A stretch of DNA of 64,000 nucleotides from Sphaerolaimus hirsutus (lineage: Eukaryota; Nematoda; Chromadorea; Monhysterida; Sphaerolaimidae), in contig OZ038451.1 of NCBI GenBank assembly GCA_964036195.1, forward strand, positions 8,622,529 through 8,686,528. The letters run 5' to 3'. Positions 45,864 to 59,300 of this stretch are shown in pieces. The position numbers and the translations under genes were made by a program. The stretch's first letter is position 1. Each line of letters starts with the position of its first letter. Below the pieces are notes generated by a model that worked only from the letters and a program-made list of their open reading frames with translations, was not told the origin of the DNA and made no database searches.

Positions 45864-46823
45864 TTCCGGAAGCGAGAAGTGAAACGGCAAAAGCAAAGTG
45901 ATATGGCAAAAGCGAAGTAGAAAAAATGTGAGTTCTCTTCATTTTTACCATTTTACTTCTTACTTCTCCACTTGCGGAACTGGCCCCTGGTGCCCCTTTT
46001 TCCTGTGTGTCCTGGTCCTCGGTACCATTAGTGCTTTTTCGCTGCTAATTGCAAACAAAATGGTGTGTCACACATCCCACACAGATGAGTCATGATGTTC
46101 TATGATCTTCTGTGCTTATTCATCAAATGATCGTGACCACTAAAGGTTGTACGCCTCAGTTTTTATATTATAGACTAATGAATTAGCGAAATCTTGTGTT
46201 TCCAAGTCTGGCGTTTCCAGGTTTCTACGTCTGTTTCCCAGCCACAAAACGGGCCAGCTATTTATCGTTGTGAGAATGACAATTCATGGCTTGCATGCCC
46301 TCCAAAAACGACTGCCTACCTATTTTTTTAGCTCTACTCACTATTGGCCCTGCACACACCAGTTTTCAACAGAAACTTCGAACACCCATAAATCAGCTTT
46401 GAACGTATTTGAGTTTTCTAAAATGAGTAATTTTTAAACTCCGTCAACTCGCCAACTGCAGTTGACGGTCACCTCATTATTGGGCCCCACACGCTAGTTG
46501 ACATCGACACAAAATGTCAACTGGTGCAGATCCCGATTCAAAGCTTGCTGACGAGTCGACGAACGACATTCGAACGCAAGCTTTGAATTGGGAACGGAAC
46601 CAGTTGACATTTGGTGTCGATGTCAACTAGCGTGTGTGGGGCCAATAGAGAACTTAAATTCATTCAAAGGTGATTTGAGTTTTCAAAGTTTCGGTTTAAA
46701 AAGCAGGCACGTAGTTTATGGCCGAAATTTCGAAACTGATTATTCTTAAAAACACATTTTAGTTTACCAGGATGAATGTTCTTCGAGCTCCGTCAACATC
46801 AGTTGACGGACTACTCATTACGG
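45864..46823. repeat. Duplicated non-coding segment with palindromic insertion
   Basis: It matches 11280-12422 plus 22825-24900 with the interrupting elements absent, so it acts as an empty-site reference. 46482-46645 is a complete TAGTTGAC palindrome (GGCCCCACACGCTAGTTGAC and mirror ending 'gtgtgtggggcc'). Confidence 0.6.
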
Positions 46824-47264
46824 CAAAGACGTATCCAGGGGGGGCGGGGGGGGGGGGGGCTGCAGCAGGGTGAGACCGAGAAAGTCCCGGAAACTGCAAG
46901 TTTTAATATATATTTTTCGATGATTCTTAAAAATTTTGCGCGCAAGCGCGCAATTTGACCCCCATACATTGTATTTTCAGCGGATCGGCCCCTGTAAACC
47001 AATATCTTTGGAAATGAACAGATTTTTGCGAATTCGCCGTATATGTATGCATATATAGGTACATACATATCAAGCGGTTCCTGGCGCTGGCGCCAACGCC
47101 AATAGCGCCATGGCGTGGCGCCTTTCCGTGGCGCTAGCGCCAAAACGCGTTCCCGTCCCTATATAGGGAAAATTTTAGGGGGGGGGGGGCTGAGCCCCCC
47201 CCGTTCGCCGGCCCCCGTAAACAAGCAGCCCCCCCCCCGCTCAAAAATCCTGGATACGTCCCTG
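46824..47264. mobile_element. hAT-like (CAGGGACGTAGCC family) element
   Basis: Termini are CAAAGACGTATCCAGG and CCTGGATACGTCCCTG. The exact 8-bp target duplication CATTACGG lies at 46816-46823 and 47265-47272. The interior has G/C runs and 'ggcgctggcgccaacgcc' text. It is non-coding. Confidence 0.85.
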
Positions 47265-47272
47265 CATTACGG

Positions 47273-48889
47273 TGAACTCAAACGCGCTCAAATACAGATT
47301 TACCAGTTTCGGATATTTCGCCCACTTCCGAGAAACTCAAATCTGCACCAATGAGTGGGGAAAAGCTATTCGTTCTGTGGACCCCCCACAGGTCTCAATC
47401 TTGGAGACCCCCATTTCTGCTTCAACATCAAAATTCTCTTTTCAAAATGGATCTTTTCAATTTTATTTGATTGTGTATTTGCAAACCGCATAAGCAGTGG
47501 AAAATATCATTTCATACAAAAAGCCTAAATTAATATGACATGTTTCGAAGCGGAATGAATTTCGGTTTTGTAAAAGTCGAAGTATTGCTGTTGGATAAAC
47601 AGAAAATGAAAATGAGATACACGCGAATAAGTTTTCGGTCATCAGACAAAAATGAATTTGGTGCCGAAAATGTCTTCACAAAACGCGAAAATTCGCATGA
47701 AACTATTAGAGCTGTCGGATAAAAATTTGTTGAATTTTTTTAAATTTTCGCACCAAATTCAGGCTACAACCATTTCAGCCAAGCCACTAACATTTTATTT
47801 ATAAAGCACTTTCCAATCCAAACAACATAATTTAAAATCATTTTTGAGAAGGGAACAACATTGCAAAAAAATTGTCGCACTAAATTCTGACCTTTCAACG
47901 TGAAATCCAACTAAACCAGATACTAATATTTATGTAAATTACTTAATACAAATGTACCGAGAGAATTTTGCTTTACTGACGACTGACTGTTCAAACTCAT
48001 TTGTGTAAAACGAGACGTCAGGATCCAATACCGCGCCTTGTCAAGTGCCTATTTATGGCACTTTTTAACACGATTTGCAACTTGACATTTTTTGTCACTT
48101 AAAAATTGGGTTCGGAATTGGGAAAATTTGAACTGACCGATTATCAACCGAACAAGCTGAATACCGTGATCTACAAAGTTCAGTTTTAAGTGTCAACCAG
48201 AAAATTCATTTCGCCACCATAGATAAGGTGCGGAATTGATCCAGAAAACTCTCAAATACATCTCAATTCAAAACAATAGAAATCCGAAGAAAAAAACATT
48301 TGAGCCCGAAAATCTGTATTATTCTGCAAGGTGGCATATACACCAGAACTCGTAACGTGAACCATAAACATTTATGGAAGTTTGATAGGCTTTCATAAGC
48401 ATAATTGTACGAACACTTCAATAACACTTTCTGAAAAAGCAAATTGTAATGTGTATTTAACCAAAGCCCCTGGAATCGACAAGTGGTGCTTTATAATTCA
48501 TTCCGACATTTTACACAAACACAACTTACAAGTTTTGCCGCGAAAATATTAACTAAATACACTGGAATTTGTGGACCAGTTGAAAATCCGTGGAAAGAAG
48601 GAAACAAATTCATTTGTTTTTAACTTCATGAACTATCGGATACACCAGTGTCGTGATATTGAAAGTACGTGCGTTTGGACACCGTTATGCGACACGTCAA
48701 CTAAAATCACGATTGACATCGAAATTCAGTTGACAAACAAGTACGCGCAGCGCCAACATCGCACCCTGACCAAACACCACAAGTCGGATCGGGACTAAAC
48801 ACCCCTCAAAACACGCTCAAATAGAGAATCAATGCAAAACAAGCCCTGAAACAGACTCCGCCCCCTTTTTCACAAAACCCGCCCGACAC
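47273..48889. other. Intergenic stretch before the dynein light chain gene
   Basis: 47273-47740 continues the old duplicated segment (matches 24990-25480). 47740-48889 shows no recognised gene or element ends. A 75-codon frame at 48571-48798 is unassigned. Confidence 0.45.
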
Positions 48890-49629
<740 letters not shown>

Positions 49630-49950
49630 TTTGCCGTTGACGGATAATTAATTGATAATTATAATTTAATTAAATAACTGCACTTGGATTGAGAATTTGC
49701 TGCGAGGTGGAAAACGCGGTTTGGGAGGAAGGATATATTTATGTAAAGGTATTGCTCTTATGTAGGGGTGGGAAAATATTTTTTAAACCAATAACAATAA
49801 AAATATTGAATAAAAACGTACTTGTTTTTAATATATATTTTTCAGAAACTGCCCAAATATGTTTTGTCATGTCTACTGTGGACGTGATGTATGATAATGT
49901 CTATGATATGATAATGATGTGTAATGTCTTCAGTCGAGGGGCATGGGATA
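49630..49950. other. 5' flank of dynein light chain gene
   Basis: AT-rich sequence upstream of the start codon. Untranslated exons and promoter are likely here or beyond, but no element can be defined. No other gene is seen. Confidence 0.4.
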
Positions 49951-50869
49951 CAGGGGTCTCCAAGATTTTGGCCCTCGCGGGGGCTGGATAGATAGCAAAT
50001 CGCTCCTCCAGAGGGATAGATAGCTGAAAATTTTTCTGGGGGAACTGGGGGGGGGGGCTGGCGGGGGCACAATATATTGGCTTTTTCAAGGATAAGAAGG
50101 CAGAAAGGGGAAAAAATCGCTAATAATCAGTTAAAAGTAGCTTTTTAATGGCTAAAAATAGGTGTATAACCATGTATATTGCCGGAAAGCACAATTTTGA
50201 AGGTGAAAAACTATGAAAAGGTGCGAAAATGAGCAGGGACGTAGCCAGGATTTTTGAGCGGGGGGGGCGGATTGTATACGGAGCCCGGCGAACGGGGGGA
50301 TTTTACCCCTGTTGTAGGGGAATGGCGCCATGGCGCTGGCGCCATTCGTAGGCGCCATGCCATGGCGCCACTGGCGTTGGCATTGGCGCCAAAACAGCAG
50401 TATACGTCTGTATTTTACAGGCATTTACAGCGACATGGACAGAAATTGGGTCCATTTTCACTGGGTTTTAGGCCGCGGAGACTGGTCAGCCAAAAATATA
50501 TGTTGTGAAGGGAGAATGTGCGTCGAAGGGCGTCGTGTGAAGGGAGAATTTTTCTAACTGTCGACAAAATCATCGTCTGAAAGTGCCATTTCTGGCAGAT
50601 TTTTTGGTCCGGCCCAGAAAGGGGGGGCAGACGCCCCCCCCCTGGCTACGTCCTTGAAAATGAGTGATTTTGAGTGAAAATTGGGGTAAAATTTCTATAA
50701 AAACCACTCCAGATAGATAAATAGCTGAGCGATTTGGGAGGGGGGTCTTTGGGGGTAGTAGCCAAAAATTTTGCCTCGGGATAGATAGATAGATAGCTGA
50801 GCAGCCTCTGGGATAGATAGATAGCTGGCCGATTTGGGGGGGCAGCCCCCCCCCCCTAGGAGACCCCTG
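49951..50869. mobile_element. hAT-like CAGGGGTCTCC element with nested insertion
   Basis: Termini are CAGGGGTCTCC and GGAGACCCCTG. Flanks ATGGGATA and ATTGGGAT are similar but not identical. The arms contain 'gatagatagctg' and 'ggggg' runs. It is interrupted by 50234-50656. Confidence 0.78.
50234..50656. mobile_element. hAT-like CAGGGACGTAGCC element, nested
   Basis: Termini are CAGGGACGTAGCCAGG and CCTGGCTACGTCCTTG. The exact 8-bp target duplication AAAATGAG lies at 50226-50233 and 50657-50664. The interior has inverted 'atggcgccatggcgctggcg'-type text. Same family as 46824-47264, 58588-60492 and 62924-63288. Confidence 0.88.
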
Positions 50870-53365
50870 ATTGGGATCAGAACCTGTTGACATTTAGTGT
50901 CATCGTCATCTAGTGTTCATTCAATGCTTGCATTTTTTTTCTCAAAAGAATCTATAAAATTTCAGCCACCCCTGCCTGTATGTAATAGAATCAGATTTCA
51001 AAATATATTTTATGTGGTCAGTTGTTTCTATGTATTATATGAATCAAATCAGCGCCAAAAGCATATGAATATTTAAAAACTGCCTGTGCAATATCACATT
51101 GTTTTGTATTTTTACTGGCATACCTTCCATTTATGCATGTTACCAAGTAATAATAGGCTTTGATATGTGAGCATAGCATCTAAAATTGGCCATGTGCTTC
51201 CACATACTTCTGAAACGTGAAACACTCTGTTTATTAACCTGTACTTCTGAACTCTCTGTGCACAGTTCCACATTCAATTTCACTTGAAATCAGAAAGTTT
51301 TGAAAAACGGTTTTAAAAAGTTTTTTTTCCATCCCTAATAAATGGGCGAGCAAAAACAGCCACCGTAATATAAAAGTCTACGCTACTCAAAAACAAGACA
51401 AAAATAGTAAGTCAGATTTTTTCAGGACGAACACAGGAATGACGAAAAGTGTCAACCAGTGCCAAAAAGTCAATAGTGAAACTGTTTCAATTCCACTGGG
51501 GACTTTGCTGCGGTTTAACACTGAAAAAGAAGGCAAAAATATGCGAAAGATTTATTTCGGATATTTTTATGCCTGATACTGGCAAAACATGTTCACTGTA
51601 ACATAAAAAAATATTGGGAAAGTCTAACAAAATTCGAATTATCTCTGTCTACCCATCTTCAGAACACCCTTCATCAACAAATACAAAAAAAAACATTAAA
51701 ACACTCTTTCAAACTACAAAAACTTAACAAACGGGAAAACCAAACTTCAAAATCACCCAAAAACAAGGTATCAAACAGTAAAAAGGGCTCTAAAAACCGG
51801 TCATCAATAATCCTACACTTTAGCAGCACTGCAAAACTGCAAACACTTCGGAATGTTATAGTCGTTAAAGATGCTCGCTCATTGGTCGACACTCGAACGC
51901 TGATTGGCTGTTTCTATGGGTCTACTTATCGTCTCGGTTGCTATGCGCAATTGTGCCGGGGACCGTCTCTGTGGATATTTGCGCTTGAATGGAGTTTTGA
52001 GTATTGGAATTGACAATGGAGTGGGTTATTATTTTTCGTTTTTTTTTAATTCTGGCTGGGGGGCTTTCTTTCATGGGTTTTGGCTTGAAAAAGTCGGGTT
52101 TCGTGGAATGAACCCGATGGTTTTTTGTCGGGTAAATTTTTGCCCGCGATTTTTTAAAATGCAATGCAACCCAATCAACGTGATACTAATGTGTGACTGA
52201 AAAAATTTTATCGGGCAACCCGAAAAAGCGTGTCGGGCTGATTTAATTTCGCAGCAAGGTGTATTTAATTATGCACATTGTTAAGCCACAAGAAAAACGT
52301 CAAGAAAAAATTGGATTAGTGTGGCTGTTGCAAATGAAAAAGTTGAATTAACCAGCGTTATTTAGTGTCTGTCACCCATTTTGATGCAGCTCGGGGGCTG
52401 GATTAAATTTACCCGACATGTTTTTCGAGGCAGCCCGATTTTTGTATGCGGAATTTTACTATGCTCGATTCTGTGTTTGTTTTTCTTAGCTTAACATAAA
52501 TAAAATTAGGTACCAGATACATCTTTGTAAGGAAACCGCACACCTTGCACGGAAATCTACCATAACCCATCTGAATAAAAAACCAAGAATTGAATATTTC
52601 TTCAACACAACTCGTTGCATTTATTATCGGGTGGTGATTTAGCACAGTTGATCCTATTACTGTATTCATCAAATTATGGTAACACTCTGTTTGAAGCACA
52701 TGGTCGCATAAGTTGCAGGCTTTTACTTATGATTTACTCATTCTAAGTGTTAAGTAGTTGTAGGTAAGTGGTACGTCAAGTGAAACACTGAACAACTTGT
52801 TGTCCACTCAATTGATTTTTCAGGAGTTATAGGATTTTCAGGGAGTCATGAAACAGTGAAAAGTGAAATCATAGTGGCGAGTATCTTCACTTGGAATTTT
52901 GCTTATTACCTGTAAACTTAGTTGACACTTGACTGGTCACTTATCCATGTCACTTTACCTACGACTTTTCTTTTCATCGCGGAATTGACCTCTGGCAATT
53001 GACCTGAAGCATTTTCGATTGCGAAAGTTTGATCGCTGACGAAATCGCATCCACACATCGCAGCGTTATTTACTTTGAAAACGTAATTATAACTTGGGGA
53101 TCTGCCAAGTCAGGATGTTTTTATTTTACTCCGCCTTTTTTACAATGATTTCGTGTAAGCAAATCGGATATTCACTCAAAACGTTCCGCAATCCCGAAAA
53201 CGTGAAAAATATAAAAGTAAAAAAGGCCCCGAAAAAAAGAAAAAGACACCGGGTTTATTGTCATCGGCGCGGCTGCCAGTTGCACGCTCAAAATGTGCAT
53301 CTAAATCACCCAAAACATACCGCCTTTTCACAAATCATATCTTGTCTCCCGAAAAATTTATCAAA
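50870..53365. other. Intergenic stretch before AIFM1
   Basis: No gene is recognised. There are fragments of TAGTTGAC (50880-50925) and TAGGGTTGG families (51290-51340). At 52130-52450 dispersed 'gtcgggctgatttaattt' and 'cagcccgatt' text recurs in both orientations. A 98-codon frame at 51904-52200 has no family resemblance. Confidence 0.4.
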
Positions 53366-56300
53366 ATGATGCACGGATGCACTTCAAAGAGCGCTTTGGG
53401 CGCAAATGCAAAGCGAATTTTGCTGCTTTCGGCGCTGAGAAGACATTACAGTGGTTCCACGGCTAGCAGAGAAGTTAAATTGTTCAAATTTGGCACAAAA
53501 TTGACCAGATGTGCGTTTGTTACACTCTATATATCTTGGCATTGTTCCAACCATTCCTAACGATACGGTTCTGGTCCCAAAAACCAGGACTAGCAGGATG
53601 GCGCACCGCACACTGAAAATTCGGGTCATGCGTTTGTACGATTTTTGGCAAAGTATGAACTCGTAACTAGAACTGCGTTCGAAAGATGCCCGCTCACGGG
53701 TTGCAAATATGAAAGTCTATCTTACCGTTGTTTTTTTTGGCAGACCCCAAGCATTTCTAAACCACAAACTAAAAAAGGTTTTTTTTCAACGTCAAGGTTT
53801 TTAAAAAAAAACAGTTTAAAAACCACCGGCCACCCAAAATAAACCCACCCAAATCCCCCAGTTCCAGCGTCAACGTCCACAGCCCCACATCACGTTCGAT
53901 GCGTTTCCACCAGTGTGCCAGTGAAAGCTGCTTTCAAAGCCCCGGAGCCGAGTGGACCCGTGCCCGTGACCAGACCCACCGCTGCGGAAACCAGTGAATT
54001 TTGCGAGGTTGGGTGGGTGGATTGTTTTTTGAGAGGTTTGGATGAGAGAATTTATTTTTTCGTTTTTATTTTTCACTGGTTTTCAAGGTTTTAAAAGTGT
54101 CGTAGTTTTGTATCGTCGTAGTGCCAGGAAATGAATTTTATATTTTTACCCAAATACCGATGCTGAAAAAATTTGCCAAATTGAGAAATGTTAATGGAAA
54201 CCTACAATGTTCATTTTATGCCACTTCCCTGGCAAGTGTGTTTTTGAAACTTTGTTCACAATCCCGATCCCAGAACATTAAAAAACAAATACCCATCCGT
54301 AAAGTCGCTCCCGTATCAACCCTAATTTTGTATAAATTTGTTTGAAGTTTTTCAATTCGGTTTGCAGCCCAGCAAAGATTCCTTCGCCGATGTGAGTAAC
54401 GCGTTGTTTTAGTCGCCACGTGTTCCACTGTTGCCTTAGTATTTGCGTTTAAAAAGTGTCGCGTGGCTTAAAGGCGCTACATACATTAGTTGACAATGAC
54501 ACCAAATGTCAACTGGTTGTGATTCAGGGGTCTCCAAGATTTTGGCCCTCGCAGGGGCCGGATAGATAGCAAATCGCTAAAAAACTGAAGCTGAATTACA
54601 AATAGCTGAAAAAAATTTCTGGGGGGGGGGCTCGCGGGGGCAAAATATATAGGCTTTTTCAGTGCATAGAAGGCCGAAAGGGGGAAAATCGCTAGTAATC
54701 GGTTAAAAGTGGCTAAAAGTATGTTTAAAATGGCTAAAACAGACATATAACCACGCATATAGCCGGAGAGCACGAATTTGAAGGTGAAAAACTATAAAAA
54801 GGTGCGAAAATTAGTGATTTTGAGCGAAAATTGGGGCAAAATTTCTCAAAAACCACTCCAGATAGATAGATAGCTGAGCGATTTGGGGGGGGGGGGGTCT
54901 TTGGGGGTAGTAGCTAAAAATTTTGCCTCGGGATAGTTAGATAGCTGAGCGGCCTCCGGGATAGATAGATAGCTGGCGGATTTGGGGGGGGGGGCAGCCC
55001 CCCCCTAGGAGACCCCTGTTGTGATTCCAATTTAAAGCTTGCTGATGAGTAACACTGCGTATTATTGCTTACACATGTATTTACTTCATCCCGGCCTACC
55101 CATTCGTACGCTTGCACATACATCAATACTTTTCCAACACTGCAGCCTCATTTTCAACATGATTCAACACTTTTGCATTTGAACGTCGTTCGTCTGCTCG
55201 TCAGCAAGCTTTGAATTGGGATAGAAACCAGTTGACATTTGGTGTCTTTGTCAACTAGTGTGCGTACGGTCAAAGTGACATTATTCACTAAAGTTCCAAA
55301 TTCGATCGATGTTCATCGCGCAGAAATACCACTTGCCGGGGCCGCCCGCAACTTTGGACGACATGCCCGTGCCCCATTTGCCATACAAACAGGAGTATGA
55401 CAAGTTGCAGAAAAAGTTCAACTTGTATTTGGCTGTAGTTGGAGCCTTGTTTGCTGGCGGTGTGATTTTGGTTGGTTGATCTTGCTTTTAAATTGGGATG
55501 TGAGTGGTTTTTATCTATTTTTTTCTAAAAGCAACTTTTTTCATAGTTTTTGCAATCTGACGATCAGAGGAGGGTTGGCACTTGATTTTTTTAACTGATT
55601 TTTTATATAAAAAATAAGCCTAAAAATAAAAATTGTGCTGTTTTCATGGGTTTTGGGGCATTTTTAGTGTAAAATCTTCCATTTATTCATGTTACCATGC
55701 AATAATAAGCCGCGATATGCTAGTGTAGTATATAATAACAAACCAATGTGCTCCCACACACTTCTACAGTGTGTAACATCACTGTCAATGTATTAGCCTT
55801 CTCTTACAACCTTATTTAAGCACTATTCCATGCTGAACTTCACTTGAAGTCACGAGCATTCGACAAGAGGCGATATATGTAATAAATCGACGTAAAATGG
55901 ATATTTTTGAAAGAAATCACTGCTTATAATGCTATTCCATGACTTCACAGTCATAATATGACAGTCAATAGAATATCATAACCACAATAGACATAACAAT
56001 ACATTGTCTGACACTTAACATACATACATTTTTTCTCTATACCCCCATTTTGGGCGATTTAAAAAAAATCTGATTTTAATTTGAAAAAATCAATTTTTTT
56101 TTAAATTGATATATATATTTTTTAAATCAAGGCGTTTAACAAAAATTGATTTTTTTCCAACCCTAGCACATCGTTGCCGATTTTGTTGCCTGGTCGAATG
56201 CATATTTGAGAAATACCATTTTTGTTACTCCGGTCATTTTTTTCTCAGATATCTACCTGAAAACAAAAAATTTGCAAATATGTAGATATTTGTAATACAT

Positions 56301-59300
56301 TATTCAATACATTGTTCTTTGTAAATGTGTATTTATGTCGGTTACATGCAAGGACTGGGCACTTTCTATGACATCTATCCACCCACATTTCCAATTTAAT
56401 TAAAAAAATTGACATAACACATTGACAGTCGGTAAATCTCTGGGGGTTAGCACCCCCAAAACCCATTGAAGACCCCCCGGGACACCCCCGAGACCCCCGG
56501 TAGATACTTTACCACACACTAAAATTCACACCGTTTCTCATTTCCACCAGGTTTGGCAGCAAGATTCATTCTGTGTCGATGCCATACGCGCGCCGGAAGG
56601 CTACAGAAAGAGAAAAATTGTCAAACCGGATAAAAAGCCTCCACCAGAGGAGCCGGGCGCTGCGGAGAAAAAAGGTTTTTTTCTTCGGATTTTGGGTTCT
56701 CTGAGACCGGTGTTTATTTTTGCATTAGGGGAGTACAGTGCTGTGTAAATGTTGGATAAGTTAAAAGAATTTTTTGTGTTTTTAAATGTGTGTTAGAGAT
56801 GTGTTTTGATTTGGTGCGTCAGGTGGGGAAATTTTAGTAGCCGCGGGACGACGTCTTAGCAAAAAGAGTGACAATAAATTCTCGAAAATGAATTGTGTTG
56901 ACTTACCACACTGAACCTTTAAATTTTGAACCCTTGAAACTACTTAAGCTTTGTCTTTAGTCTGAACGGAGTTGTAAACGGCTACTTTTTGTCTTTAGTC
57001 TGAACGGAGTTGTCAATGGGTACTCTACAAATGTCAATGTCAAACTTGTAACATTTTTCAAACAGAGAGCACCGCGCCAGCTGGCAGTCTTCCAGTAAAA
57101 GAGGGAAAAGTTGAGGACAAGCCAAAACCGAAAGTGAAGCCAACATCGGCGGCTGCACCCGCGGCCGCGGCGGCAGGTAAAATTTGCTCAATTATAAATA
57201 ACTGTATTTAACATATGAATGCGCATTCTTACCGCACAACTGTTGGGAAAATGAAATTTTTGCAATTCCCAGAAATAGGACAGAAACGAAAAAAGCAAGA
57301 ATTGTGTACTTGAAAATAAGGTGTCGGAAACGCTAAAAATTTGCTAAACTTATGCCGGATATCGAGAAATCTTCACACAGCAGCTTCAAGATCAACACAT
57401 TCAGATTACATTCCACGAATTTGTCACGCCAAACCCCCTTCACACCAAACCCCCCAACCCCCCCCCCCAGCGTCGGGCCCCCCAGTCCAGCTGCCCTCCA
57501 GCGTGCCCTACCTGCTGATCGGCGCGGGCACGGCCAGCTTCGCCGCTTTCCGCGCCATCAAAGCGCGCGAGCCCGACGCCCGAGTTTTGGTCGTTGGCGA
57601 CGAGCCAGAATTTCCCTACATGCGCCCGCCGCTCAGCAAGGAGCTGTGGTTCAGCGATGATGCGAGATTGGTGAAAACGCTCAGGTTTAAGCAGTGGAAT
57701 GGCAAGGAGAGAAGGTGAGGGCAGTTTTGGCTCACACACACTAGTTGACATCGCAAATAAATGTCAACTAAATAACACAAAAAGTTTGAAAGGCCACTTT
57801 TAGAGAAACAGTGGAAATCGGGTGTGATGATATAAAATTAACTACGCTGTATCTAGGAAAGTTGAAATAATTAACCGAAATTTAGTTGAATTTAGTTGAC
57901 ACGAGTTTTGTTGTCAACTAGTGTGTGTGGGCTCTTTGGCACAGTTTAGTGATGTAAAAGCGCCGTGGCGCTCTTTGCGCTTGGCTCTTGACATCAAAAA
58001 AGCTGTGGAGTTGATGGCACTAGGCGCCACAGTCATGGCGCGTTGTGCATCACTAGATAAGTCATATATTTCAGATAACTACAAAATCCGTGTTAAAAGT
58101 TCACTTATCACTTTATATTATCATTCAAATGCGTCACAAAATAGCAAAAAGAGCGAATCATACATGTTTTAAAAAAAAAAACGTGTTTTGTTTTGTGATT
58201 TGATGTCGCTTTGAAAAAAAATCCACCAACGGGTAAACACCACCAGCAGTAGTTAAAAAACAACATTTTTAAAAACCATTCTAAAAACCCCACCCACCCT
58301 CCCAACCCTTCCAACCCTTCCACCCCTCCCACCCTACAGCATTTTCTTCGAGCCGGACGAGTTCTACACGCCGGTGGACCAGCTCATGTCCAGGGACCAC
58401 GGGGGCGTGGCCGTGGCCAAGGGAATCAGGGTCACCAAGTTGGACCCAGTTGAACATAAGGCGCACTTGAGCAATGGGCAAATTATACAGTATAATAAGT
58501 GTCTTATTGCTACTGGTTTGTGGGGTGTTTTGGGGTTTGTGGGGTTTTTGAGTAGGGTTGAAATGGGTGCAGATCCTTGATTCCGACCAGGGACGTAGCC
58601 AGGATTTTTGAGCGGGGGGGGGGGGCGGATTGTATACGGAGCTCGGCGAACGGCATGGCGCCATTGGCGCTGGCATTGGCGCCAAATAGTGCGGTACTTG
58701 TATGTATTTTACATACATATACAGCGACGGGGGCGAATTTTCAGTGCTTTTTTGGTCCTAAACCACAGGTATAACTAAAATATACTGTGCGGCGCCGAAA
58801 TGCGCGCTTGCGCGCAAAATTTTTACCGGACTGGCGTAGGGTTGGAAAAAAAAACGTTTTTTTTAACTCGATGTTTTTTTTAATAAAAAACGTTTTTTTT
58901 TTAAAAGCTCCCAGATATGACCTTGTGTCAACATATATAGGTATATCAGACAGTGGCAATACTCTGTGATGTTATATATGACCATATAATGTCTGTGGAG
59001 CCATTTGATAGCATTATAAGTGGTGATTTGTGTCAAAAATATCCATTTTTCGTATAGTCGAATGTTCGTGACTTCAGGTAAAGTTTGGCACGGAATAGTG
59101 ATCAAACAAGGTTATAAGACGAGGTTGTTACTTTGGGAGTGAAGTTACACACTGTGGGGGTACATGGAAGCACATTACCTCAATATTATATACTACAGCA
59201 ACATATGACGGCTTATTAACCCATGGTAGCACATAGAAATGGATACTTTGATACTAAAAATGCCACAAACCAATTAAAACAACCACCAATGTCAATATGT

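Noticed and set aside
53384-53629. Minus-strand 81-codon frame starting with a signal-peptide-like hydrophobic segment
   Set aside because: It overlaps the AIFM1 first exon on the other strand, has no recognisable domain after the hydrophobic start, and no splice partner was found.
55324-55490. Stand-alone small mitochondrial protein ending GGVILVG (resembling short single-pass respiratory subunits)
   Set aside because: The exon joins in phase to the next AIFM1 exon ([13 protein letters not shown]) through a gttggt donor and fits as the membrane anchor of AIFM1. Reading to the stop would need intron retention.
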